From JBEOJY01 sp040275305 (lineage in GTDB: Bacteria; Pseudomonadota; Alphaproteobacteria; UBA9219): a stretch of 64,000 bases of DNA. The DNA is taken from contig JBEOJY010000053.1 of assembly GCA_040275305.1 (NCBI GenBank), positions 1 through 64,000 on the forward strand, written 5' to 3'. The notes beneath the pieces are model-generated. The model was not told the DNA's origin, made no database searches, and saw only the letters and a program-made list of their open reading frames with translations. The first letter of the stretch is position 1, and every line of letters starts with the position of its first letter. Both the position numbers and the translations under genes were made by a program. Shown piece after piece: positions 42,842 to 50,441 of this stretch.

Positions 42842-42876
42842 AAAAAAAGAGGGCGGGAATGTTTTTTATCCCGCCC
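42842..42876 (-). terminator. Intrinsic terminator after carD
   Basis: On the minus strand GGGCGGGA and TCCCGCCC form an 8-base GC stem around a 10-base A-rich loop, followed by TCTTTTTTT. It lies 25 bases downstream of the carD stop and separates carD from the tRNA-Pro/rimM unit. Confidence 0.9.
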
Positions 42877-42901
42877 TTAGGCGCTTCTCTTTATTCGCTA
42901 A

Positions 42902-43417
42902 TTAGGCTGCTTTCTTTTCGCGTTCGCGAGTTAGGACGTTTTCTAGCTTTTGCGTCGCCTTGTCTTGATCAATTTTTTCTACGGCGGCTAATTCACGCGC
43001 AAGACGTTCCAGCGCAGCTTGATAGATTTGGCGTTCGCTGTAGGACTGCTCCGGCTGGTCGTTGCCGCGATGGAGATCACGCACGACTTCGGCAATCGAG
43101 ACGGGGTCGCCTGAGTTGATCTTTGATTCATATTCCTGCGCGCGGCGGCTCCACATCACGCGACGCACTTTCGAGCGCCCTTGAAGCGTAGTGACGGCTT
43201 CGCGGATGCGGTCGCGCGAACTTAGGCGGCGTAAGCCGGAAATTTTCGCCTTGCTGACGGGGACTTTGAGGCGCATTCTTTCTTGCTCGAAAGAAATCGA
43301 GTACAATGTTACGTTCTGGCCACCTACGTCGAACGAGTCGATGCCTTCAACTCGTCCTACGCCATGGGCAGGATATACGACAAAGTCGCCCTTTTTGAAC
43401 TCCAGCTTTTCCGCCAT
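42902..43417 (-). CDS. carD: CarD-family transcription regulator (CarD/CdnL)
   Basis: CarD binds RNA polymerase and stabilises open promoter complexes, especially at rRNA and housekeeping promoters. The 171-residue product has the RNA-polymerase-interacting Tudor-like domain (FKKGDFVVYPAHGVGRVEGI, LYSISFEQERMRLKVPV) and the helical DNA-binding part (RVMWSRRAQEYESKINSGDP, RQIYQAALERLARELAAVE), the alphaproteobacterial CdnL form. It has its own terminator. fdxA and fur upstream form the neighbourhood usual for alphaproteobacteria. Confidence 0.96.
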   Translation of the reverse strand: MAEKLEFKKGDFVVYPAHGVGRVEGIDSFDVGGQNVTLYSISFEQERMRLKVPVSKAKISGLRRLSSRDRIREAVTTLQGRSKVRRVMWSRRAQEYESKINSGDPVSIAEVVRDLHRGNDQPEQSYSERQIYQAALERLARELAAVEKIDQDKATQKLENVLTREREKKAA

Positions 43418-43767
43418 GTTGTTTGCCCCTGTTAAGAAAATGACGCCTTGTTCGGCGTCTGAACTTTTTGCGACCGACTACACTGTTTTTCTGGTGTTTT
43501 TGTCAGTTGGAGACGAAGCCGTCTTCTTTTTATGCGGTTAGGGTTTTACTATCTCTCTACCCCCCTTGTTTTTGCGCTATAGGCCAGACGACCATTCGTA
43601 CGCAACCGTCAGGTATGTGTATACCATTTGTTAGCAAATATTACAATTGTTTCGTAAATTTGTATTAATAATCTTTTAGAATCAATGTGTTATTTGATTC
43701 GCGGCCCATGCCCGCATTAACCATGGCGCACGACTCGGTTTGTTTGGTTCGCTCACGCGGCTCCTGC
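43418..43767. other. Gene-free region between carD and fdxA
   Basis: The 350 bases are AT-rich toward fdxA. They should hold the carD promoter and the fdxA 3' end. The only visible structure is GAATCAA / TTGATTC (7-base stem) at about 43679-43698, about 75 bases downstream of the fdxA stop on the minus strand; it lacks a T-run. No gene is evident on either strand. Confidence 0.55.
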
Positions 43768-44097
43768 TTACCCCCCGGCCTTTTCGCTGAAATATTGTTT
43801 CTTGTCGGATTTGCCTTTCCATTCGTCGGCGTCGGCAGGCGGGGCTTTCTTGCGCGTGATGTTGGGCCATTTGGCGGCGTATTCGCGGTTCATTTCTAGC
43901 CATTTTTCAGCGTTTTTGTCGGTGTCGGAGATGATCGCTTCCGCCGGGCATTCGGGTTCGCATACGCTGCAATCAATGCATTCATCGGGGTTGATGACGA
44001 GCATGTTTTCGCCTTCGTAGAAGCAATCTACAGGGCAGACCTCCACGCAATCCATGTATTTGCAGCGGATACAGGCATCTGTGACAACGTACGGCAT
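43768..44097 (-). CDS. fdxA: 7Fe (3Fe-4S/4Fe-4S) ferredoxin FdxA
   Basis: A soluble low-potential electron carrier. The 109-residue protein has the seven-iron pattern typical of FdxA: MPYVVTDACIRCKYMDCVEV followed by CPVDCFYEGE for the first cluster and CIDCSVCEPECPAEAI for the 4Fe-4S cluster, with a C-terminal extension of about 50 residues ending KKQYFSEKAGG. It has its own leader and is divergent from fur. If ATP-citrate lyase supports a reductive TCA branch, a ferredoxin of this kind would be needed elsewhere, but nothing in the sequence ties FdxA to it. Confidence 0.97.
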   Translation of the reverse strand: MPYVVTDACIRCKYMDCVEVCPVDCFYEGENMLVINPDECIDCSVCEPECPAEAIISDTDKNAEKWLEMNREYAAKWPNITRKKAPPADADEWKGKSDKKQYFSEKAGG

Positions 44098-44228
44098 ACG
44101 ACGGTTCCCTATATTTCAATTCTCGTATTCTTACATAGGCAAGAGTATTTGTCTTGGCAATAGTCATGTCGTGGGAGTGGGGCTGCAATGGGCGTGACAA
44201 TGTTAACGATTGGGCTTATCTTGCGCAT

Positions 44229-44666
44229 ATGACAAGAATCGAGAAACTTTGCGCTGAGCGCGGGCTCAGGATGACTGGACAGAGGCGGGTGATTAGTCGC
44301 GTGCTGTCAGAGGCGCACGATCATCCAGACGTTGAAGAGATTTTTCGCCGCGCTTCGACGATTGATCCTAAAATCAGCATCGCTACGGTTTACAGGACGA
44401 TGCGTTTGTTTGAACAGGCCAAGGTGATCGAGCGGCTGGATTTCGGTGAAGGCCGCGCGCGTTACGAGCGACACCGCAATGAACACCACCATCATCTGAT
44501 CGATATCGAGAGCGGAGAGGTTATCGAGTTTCAGGACGAAAGCATTGAGGAACTTAAGAAGCGCATTGCTACCAAGCTTGGGTATGAACTGGTTGGAGAC
44601 AAGCTTGAACTTTATGGCATGAAGCTTGACAAAAAATCTGTGAAGTCGCCGTCTGGGAAGGCCTAG
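44229..44666 (+). CDS. fur: Fur-family metal-responsive repressor
   Basis: The 145-residue product is a Fur-superfamily regulator. The winged-helix start is MTRIEKLCAERGLRMTGQRR, with HPDVEEIFRRA and ISIATVYRTMRLFEQAKVIE for DNA recognition, then the metal-binding HRNEHHHHLIDIESGEVIEF segment with four consecutive histidines. It lacks the CxxC zinc sites of enterobacterial Fur, as in alphaproteobacterial Fur/Mur, so it could sense iron or manganese. The start at 44229 matches the family; the longer frame from 44154 has no ribosome binding site. It is divergent from fdxA and 16 bases before the deacetylase. Confidence 0.94.
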   Translation: MTRIEKLCAERGLRMTGQRRVISRVLSEAHDHPDVEEIFRRASTIDPKISIATVYRTMRLFEQAKVIERLDFGEGRARYERHRNEHHHHLIDIESGEVIEFQDESIEELKKRIATKLGYELVGDKLELYGMKLDKKSVKSPSGKA

Positions 44667-44682
44667 AATCCAAGGTTCCTCG

Positions 44683-45522
44683 ATGACTGTTACGCTTACA
44701 ATCGATCTTGAGGATGTTTCCGGACGATATGAGGCGGCGGGGCGCTATGTCAGTTTGACACGGCATCTCCTGTCATTATGCGATGAGCATCGCTGCAAGG
44801 CGACTTTCTTCGTGGTTGGGAAGTTGGCGGAGGCTTCCCCGTTGATTATTCGTGAGATTTCCGCGCAGGGCCACGAGATCGCCAGCCATTCGCATGCGCA
44901 TTGTCCGTTGACTCAGGATACTCGCGAAAGCGTCGCTAGAACGCTGAGGGAAGATAAAGACAGGCTTGAGCAACTGACGGGGCAGGCGGTGGTTGGCTAC
45001 AGGGCGCCGTGCTTTTCGCTCAGACCAGAGACGCGCTGGGTCGTGGACGCTTTGGCGGAGGCGGGATTTCTCTATTCGTCGAGCGTAATGCCGACGACAA
45101 TTTCACGCCATGGCTATCCACAGGCCCCAGCGACAGCTTTTCGCTGGCCGAATGGGCTTGTCGAGTTTCCCTTGCCGACTTATGAGATTGGGGGACTGCG
45201 GTTGCCCTATTTGGGGGGGATTTATTTGTATGCGTGGCCGTTTTTTTTGTCTTCCCGCTGGGCGCGGAAAGCACGGTCAGGAAGCGTGTTGTGGACCTAT
45301 GCCCATCCATATGATTTTGACCGAGCCGAGCCGTGGGGGCGGATGCCTGACACGCCATTGTGGGCGAGCGCGATTTTGCGGTTGGCGCGTCGCGTAGCGG
45401 AAAGAAAAATTAGAGGGTTGCTGACTGTTTGTGGGATCGCGCCTCCGCTTAAAGACAGGCTGTTGGAGCGCGAATACCCAGCGTGGATTGCAGCGTCCGG
45501 GGCTATATATACGACGATATGA
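44683..45522 (+). CDS. Polysaccharide deacetylase, exosortase-locus (DUF3473) like
   Basis: The 279-residue enzyme has the NodB fold: LTIDLED with the catalytic Asp pair, CKATFFVVGKLAEASPLII, HEIASHSHAHCPLT with the metal-binding histidines, and YRAPCFSLRPETRWVVDAL. The final part (PYLGGIYLYAWPFFL, WTYAHPYDF) resembles the C-terminal DUF3473 region of the deacetylases that accompany exosortase/PEP-CTERM loci. There is no signal peptide. It should de-N-acetylate a lipid-linked or nascent polysaccharide. The gene follows fur by 16 bases; its last 20 bases overlap the convergent PPC-domain gene. Confidence 0.88.
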   Translation: MTVTLTIDLEDVSGRYEAAGRYVSLTRHLLSLCDEHRCKATFFVVGKLAEASPLIIREISAQGHEIASHSHAHCPLTQDTRESVARTLREDKDRLEQLTGQAVVGYRAPCFSLRPETRWVVDALAEAGFLYSSSVMPTTISRHGYPQAPATAFRWPNGLVEFPLPTYEIGGLRLPYLGGIYLYAWPFFLSSRWARKARSGSVLWTYAHPYDFDRAEPWGRMPDTPLWASAILRLARRVAERKIRGLLTVCGIAPPLKDRLLEREYPAWIAASGAIYTTI

Positions 45523-46660
45523 CTTGGAATATGTTCGTCGTTTCTCCATTCGCTTCCGAGGTGAGGTAGGAAGCGATGGCGGATTTGGCATTGTAGTCGC
45601 CGATGGACGTGTTGCCGGTTAGCATCGCGTTGCCGAGCGTTTGGGCGGAGGCGATGGTTTCGTAACTGTTCTCGAAATGCGTGCCTGAATATAGCTGGAA
45701 ATCATAGGTTTGCGTTTTCGATGTATCCGCGCCGGGGGCATAGGTCACTTTGACGCTATAGTTACCAGCTTTGGCAACCATGCCATCGCTCGATATGAGG
45801 GACGAATAGGCTTCTTTCTGCGCGGTCGTGCCGTAGTTGTCGGCGATGACGCGCAATCCTGAAGCGTCCATAATTTGCAAGCGCAGGTCGGATGTTTGGG
45901 TGGAGTTGTTAAACGCCATTTTCAAGTTATCGCCTTTTTGCAGCGTGAACTGGTAGTACCCAGTCGAGTTGGCGGCGGTTACCTGACTGTTGACGCTGAG
46001 GCTTGTTTTGTTTTCGTAGATCCAACCGATGTTAACGCCTTCGGCGACCTTCTCTCCGATGACGTGGAAAGCGTTGCGCGAGTATAGCTGCGCGTCATAG
46101 GTCGCGTAGGTCATAGTGTTGTCGGTGGGGACGTAGGTCGTCGCTTTGTTCTGCGTTTTGGCCGTGGTCAGATAGCTTTCTGAAAACTGAGTGCCGGAAT
46201 AGAGGTTCAACGAATATTCTTGCGTGTTGGCGCGGGGCTCGTTGATCGAGTAGGACACAACGGCATAGTAGTCGCCTGATTGGGCGGTGAGGCCGATTGA
46301 TGTGATGGCGAGCGTGTAGGCGGTTTGTAGCTCTGTGCTTCCCTGATTATCGGCGATGACGGTTCCCTTGCTATTCAGCAATTGCACGCGAAGATCGGCA
46401 GAGGTGGTTAGATTGTCGAGAGAAAGTTTGATTTTTTCGCCGTCGAGCGAGAATTTGTAAAATTGCTTTGGGTTGTTTGTGGTTAGCGCGCCTTCAACGT
46501 TGAGTTGGGTCGTGTTATTTTTGAGCGTACCAATATTGGCTGCGGTGGAGATGGAGGGATTCAGCACGTTGTAGGCTGTCCGCGCATACAGCTCTGCGTT
46601 GTTGGTCGCTATGGCGCTCAGTAGCGAGGAGGAATAATATGATGCCGTGATTTCTGACAT
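45503..46660 (-). CDS. Tandem PPC-like (pre-peptidase C-terminal) domain protein without signal peptide
   Basis: The 385-residue product consists of two diverged copies of a 130-residue beta-sandwich unit, each ending in YSLNLYSGTQFSESY or YDFQLYSGTHFENSY. The core pattern (FYKFSLDGEKIKLSLDN, ADLRVQLLNSKGTVIADNQG, SGDYYAVVSY) resembles PPC domains, which are usually appended to secreted enzymes. Here no catalytic domain is attached. The start at 46660 follows GGGAAAAACAGC; a longer frame to 46717 exists. The protein has no N-terminal signal peptide, so export by a type I secretion system or an intracellular role must be considered. The 3' end overlaps the deacetylase by 20 bases. Confidence 0.75.
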   Translation of the reverse strand: MSEITASYYSSSLLSAIATNNAELYARTAYNVLNPSISTAANIGTLKNNTTQLNVEGALTTNNPKQFYKFSLDGEKIKLSLDNLTTSADLRVQLLNSKGTVIADNQGSTELQTAYTLAITSIGLTAQSGDYYAVVSYSINEPRANTQEYSLNLYSGTQFSESYLTTAKTQNKATTYVPTDNTMTYATYDAQLYSRNAFHVIGEKVAEGVNIGWIYENKTSLSVNSQVTAANSTGYYQFTLQKGDNLKMAFNNSTQTSDLRLQIMDASGLRVIADNYGTTAQKEAYSSLISSDGMVAKAGNYSVKVTYAPGADTSKTQTYDFQLYSGTHFENSYETIASAQTLGNAMLTGNTSIGDYNAKSAIASYLTSEANGETTNIFQVISSYI

Positions 46661-46800
46661 GCTGTTTTTCCCGCGCCATGTTAGTAATATTTCTAGCTTT
46701 TCCTGTATTGTACTCAATATGGGTTAACAATTATGAATGGTAAAATTTTATCTAGCTAACTGTCTTTTCGTGATTTCATGATTCCGGCATAGTTTGCCGA

Positions 46801-47874
46801 TCATTTCTGTTTGTCCGCATGGATCACGCAGATAGCCTCAATCGCGTGAATCCTGTCGCAATAGGTCTTAGCCTTCGGGAGCGTTGCAAATCCTGTGCCA
46901 TGTAGGGCGAATCTGGGGGTGCTGCCAATCTTTTCAATTTCAGGGATGACGGTTAGGACAATCCTTTCTAAATTCTGGGGTGTTTTCTGTTGTATCTGGT
47001 CGCGCTTCGCTTCTGCTAAGGCCATCGTCGCGTAGTGGCCAAGATCGACATAGATGGTGGGCTCAATCTTCAGCGCGGCCCGGCGTGTTTTGTATTGGGT
47101 TAGCGTTTTTAGAGTCTGGTCGCGCGTATGATCGACGCGCAGAATGCGTTCCGCATCTGCGGTCATGCCTGATAGACCGTAAGCTTCTGCCAAGTTTTGC
47201 CTCAGGATCGGCGGAGTGTCTTTGCGCAGAGAATGGGGTTCCAGCGCTTTGACGGCGCCGTTGTAATCGCCTGTCAGAACGAGCGAACGACCTAGATTGC
47301 TGAGGCTCATATAGTCGCCGGGTTTGTTCTCTAATGCGCGGCGATAGATCAATTGCGCGGCGTTGTGGCGTCCAAGATAGTCTAGCGAGACGCCGAGGCC
47401 GTTCAGCGCTCGGATGTCGTTCGGCGCGATTTCTACAGCGTTTGAGAAGCTGGTTCTGGCTTCTTCGTAGCGGCCAAGCCTGATCTGCAGCTTTCCTCTT
47501 GTGCGGAGCCAGTCGACGTTGCGCGGATCGATGACCAGAGCGTTGCCAATCTGCGTTTCCGCGCCAACCAAGTCGCCGCGTTTTTCAAGGATTTCCGCCA
47601 TAGCCGCGCGCGCGGCTCCGTCGTTCGGGGCGCGTTCCAGCGTTTTTGCGTAGTAGTCGTAGGCGGCTCCGCCTTCGTCGTGGCGGGCTGGCGTTCGCGG
47701 CGTTGCTATCGGCGTAGCGGTAGGAGCGGGAACGGCGGCTCCTGTTCCGAATTTGCTTGTCATCGCCTTTTCATATTCTTCGTCCGTGGAGACTAGGCAG
47801 GCTGTCAGCGATAAGAGCGCTGAGACTGCGAGCAGGGTTGCGCAATGAGAGGCTTTAAGGGGGGCATTTGTCAT
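46801..47874 (-). CDS. TPR lipoprotein, TadD-like
   Basis: The 357-residue lipoprotein has signal peptide and lipobox LLSLTAC, so the cysteine near residue 26 is probably lipidated. After a Pro/Thr-rich linker come at least five tetratricopeptide repeats (residues about 70-240, for example YEEARTSFSNAVEIAPNDIR and NAAQLIYRRALENKPGDYMS). The C-terminal 100 residues (TPRFALHGTGFATLPKAKTY, CDRIHAIEAICVI) resemble a SPOR-like fold. TPR lipoproteins of this layout act as pilotins in Flp pili (TadD) or in polysaccharide systems. No pilus genes are adjacent, so the client is unknown. Confidence 0.82.
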   Translation of the reverse strand: MTNAPLKASHCATLLAVSALLSLTACLVSTDEEYEKAMTSKFGTGAAVPAPTATPIATPRTPARHDEGGAAYDYYAKTLERAPNDGAARAAMAEILEKRGDLVGAETQIGNALVIDPRNVDWLRTRGKLQIRLGRYEEARTSFSNAVEIAPNDIRALNGLGVSLDYLGRHNAAQLIYRRALENKPGDYMSLSNLGRSLVLTGDYNGAVKALEPHSLRKDTPPILRQNLAEAYGLSGMTADAERILRVDHTRDQTLKTLTQYKTRRAALKIEPTIYVDLGHYATMALAEAKRDQIQQKTPQNLERIVLTVIPEIEKIGSTPRFALHGTGFATLPKAKTYCDRIHAIEAICVIHADKQK

Positions 47875-48082
47875 GGCGGCTTCCTTAACGGAAGAATGAG
47901 GCGGGGGGGGCGGCGGGAGAGTTGCTTGTTCTCATCCTAGCCGCACTTTGCGCGTTTGAGAACCCCTTTCAAATTCTCGCTGCGCTGCGGCATGCGACAC
48001 CGTTGTCATTTTCACGCACTTCGCTTATCCATAGCGCTTGTTTAGCATTCTGCTTTGGCACCGTAACAGTTCAGTTATCATC

Positions 48083-49441
48083 ATGACATTATCTTCATCT
48101 TCAAAAAAGCGCGCGTCTCAGGACTCCGAAAATCCAGCCGAGAGAATCGGCGTCATTGGGTTGGGCTATGTTGGGCTGCCTCTTTTGATAGGTTTGGCTC
48201 GGCATTTCGAGCATGTCGTCGGTTTCGATATCGATCATGCGCGGGTTAAGGCTTTGCGCGAAGGGCATGACTGGACGGGCGAGATTGGCCGGGAAGCTTT
48301 GCTGGAGACAAAGGCTTCGTTGACGGCAGAGGCTGCCGAGCTGCAATCGTGTTCGATGTTTATCGTCACCGTGCCGACGCCGATTGATCAGGCTAAGCGG
48401 CCAGACCTCACGCCTGTGCTGGGGGCGTGCAAGACGGTGGGCGAGGTTCTCAAAGCACGTTCTCTGGACAAGGCCAAGGGCGGTCTTGTTCCGTTGGTCG
48501 TGTTCGAATCGACGGTTTATCCGGGGCTGACCGAAGATTTATGTGGGACGAAGCTTGCCGAGCATTCGGGGCTGCGGCCGCATACAGATTTTCGTTTGGG
48601 CTATTCGCCGGAGCGCATCAATCCTGGCGACAAGAAAAACCGTCTGGAAACGATCACAAAGATCATTAGCGCCGAGGATCCGGAATGTCTGGATCGTCTC
48701 GACCACGTCTATGGCAAGATTATTCAGGCTGGGCTGCATCGCGCGCCCTCGATTCGCGTGGCGGAGGCGGCCAAGGTGATCGAGAACACGCAGCGCGATC
48801 TTAATGTCGCGCTGATGAATGAACTGGCGCTGATTTGCGACAGGCTTGATATTCGCACCAGCGACGTGTTGGCGGCGGCGGGCACAAAGTGGAATTTCCT
48901 GAAATTTACGCCGGGACTGGTGGGAGGGCATTGCATCGGCGTCGATCCCTACTACCTAACTTCGCGCGCAGAGGAGCTTGGCTATCATCCTCAGGTTATT
49001 CTTTCGGGGCGCAGAATTAACGACAATATGCCGATTTTCATCGCGCAGAAAACGGTCAAGCTTCTTATCAGCGGCGGGACACTGAGGCCGGATACCAAGG
49101 TCGGCATTCTGGGGCTGGCGTTCAAAGAGAATGTGCGCGATCTTCGTAATAGTCGTGTGCCCGACATCGTTCGCGAACTGCAGAGTTTTGGCATCGAGGT
49201 GATCGTGCATGATCCCGTGGCTGATCCGGCGCACGCGGATCATGAGTATGGGCTGAAGCTACAAGCGCAGTCCGCGCTTAGAGACGTTGATGCGATCGTT
49301 TTGGCTGTTCCTCATCAGATGATTCTTGAGTCGATAGATTCCTATTTGGCCTGCTTGCGTCCCAAGGGTTGGATTATTGACGTCAAGTCGGCGCTTAAGC
49401 AGGAAAACTTGCCTCAGCATGCGCGCTATTGGAGCCTTTAA
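48083..49441 (+). CDS. Nucleotide-sugar 6-dehydrogenase (WbpO/TviB-like UDP-sugar dehydrogenase)
   Basis: The enzyme oxidises C6 of a UDP-hexose or UDP-N-acetylhexosamine with two NAD+. The 452-residue product has the N-terminal Rossmann motif RIGVIGLGYVGLPLLIGLA, TVPTPIDQAKRPDLTPVLGA, VVFESTVYPGLTED, SPERINPGDKKN, KVIENTQRDLNVALMNELAL with the active-site lysine, and the catalytic cysteine in GGHCIGVDPYYLT. These fit the UDP-HexNAc-type branch rather than UDP-glucose dehydrogenase. The start at 48083 fits the family better than 48038. The epimerase starts within its stop codon (TAATG), so the two act in one pathway. Confidence 0.93.
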   Translation: MTLSSSSKKRASQDSENPAERIGVIGLGYVGLPLLIGLARHFEHVVGFDIDHARVKALREGHDWTGEIGREALLETKASLTAEAAELQSCSMFIVTVPTPIDQAKRPDLTPVLGACKTVGEVLKARSLDKAKGGLVPLVVFESTVYPGLTEDLCGTKLAEHSGLRPHTDFRLGYSPERINPGDKKNRLETITKIISAEDPECLDRLDHVYGKIIQAGLHRAPSIRVAEAAKVIENTQRDLNVALMNELALICDRLDIRTSDVLAAAGTKWNFLKFTPGLVGGHCIGVDPYYLTSRAEELGYHPQVILSGRRINDNMPIFIAQKTVKLLISGGTLRPDTKVGILGLAFKENVRDLRNSRVPDIVRELQSFGIEVIVHDPVADPAHADHEYGLKLQAQSALRDVDAIVLAVPHQMILESIDSYLACLRPKGWIIDVKSALKQENLPQHARYWSL

Positions 49442-50418
49442 TGCGCGTTCTGGTGACGGGGGCGGCGGGGTTTATAGGTTCGCATGTCGCGCATGCGATT
49501 TTGGACCGTGGCGACGAGGTCATCGGGGTCGACAATGTCAACGACTATTACGATGTGCGGTTGAAAGAAGCGCGGCTGGACCATTTGGCCGGACGTAGGG
49601 GATTTTTTCTGCACCGCCTTAATGTCGCTGATAGAGATGGCATGTTGGCTTTGGCGGCGACGAAAGCTGAAGCGATCGTGCATCTGGCGGCGCAGGCTGG
49701 GGTTCGGCATTCGTTGATGGATCCCTACGTCTATGCCGAATCTAATGTAATGGGGCAGGTGGTGATGCTAGAGCTGGCGCGGCGGTTGTCAGGGCTCAAG
49801 CATTTCGTTTACGCCAGTTCTTCGTCGGTCTATGGCGGGAATGCGAAGACGCCGTTTTCGGTCGATGATCCGGTTGATCGGCCTATGTCGTTCTACGCTG
49901 CGACCAAGCGTTCCGATGAGCTGATAACCTGGACTTACTCTCATCTTTATGGACTTCCCTGCACAGGATTGCGGTTCTTCACTGTCTATGGTCCGTGGGG
50001 AAGGCCCGATATGGCGGCGTTCGTCTTTACTTGTAAGATTTTGGCGGGCGAGCCGATTGCGGTGTTCAATCACGGCAATATGAAGCGCGACTTTACTTAT
50101 ATCGACGATGTCGTCGCGGGCGTTGTGGCGGCGCTTGACCATGCGCCAGACGCATCGCCGGGTTTAAGCGAACCTCCGGCGCGGCTCTATAACCTCGGCA
50201 ATTCGCGCAGTGAGCGTTTGCTGGATTATATAGGGTTAATTGAGCAAACGCTGGGGCGGAAGGCTGTGTATGATTTTCAGCCGCTGCAGCCGGGAGACGT
50301 GCCGGAGACTTGCGCGGATATCACGTCCAGTATCCGCGATTTTGGCTATGCGCCGCGAACGACAATCGCGGAGGGGATTCCGAAGTTTGTTGCGTGGTAT
50401 CGGGAGTATTTTAGGTAG
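49441..50418 (+). CDS. NAD-dependent sugar-nucleotide epimerase (UDP-glucuronate 4-epimerase-like)
   Basis: A 325-residue short-chain dehydrogenase that epimerises a UDP-uronic acid at C4. Motifs: VTGAAGFIGSHVAHAIL (NAD binding), ASSSSVYGGN (catalytic Ser), FYAATKRSDELITW (Tyr-x-x-x-Lys) and NMKRDFTYIDDVVAGV. The overall match is to the CapI / UDP-glucuronate 4-epimerase group. Its ATG shares bases with the upstream stop (TAATG), giving translational coupling, so the pair should yield an epimerised UDP-uronic or UDP-HexNAc-uronic acid for a surface polymer. The exact substrate cannot be read from sequence. Confidence 0.9.
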   Translation: MRVLVTGAAGFIGSHVAHAILDRGDEVIGVDNVNDYYDVRLKEARLDHLAGRRGFFLHRLNVADRDGMLALAATKAEAIVHLAAQAGVRHSLMDPYVYAESNVMGQVVMLELARRLSGLKHFVYASSSSVYGGNAKTPFSVDDPVDRPMSFYAATKRSDELITWTYSHLYGLPCTGLRFFTVYGPWGRPDMAAFVFTCKILAGEPIAVFNHGNMKRDFTYIDDVVAGVVAALDHAPDASPGLSEPPARLYNLGNSRSERLLDYIGLIEQTLGRKAVYDFQPLQPGDVPETCADITSSIRDFGYAPRTTIAEGIPKFVAWYREYFR

Positions 50419-50441
50419 GTTAATTTCTATTATGCCGAGGA

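Noticed and set aside
43679..43698. An intrinsic terminator downstream of fdxA.
   Set aside because: The stem is only seven A/T-rich pairs and no T-run follows on the minus strand.
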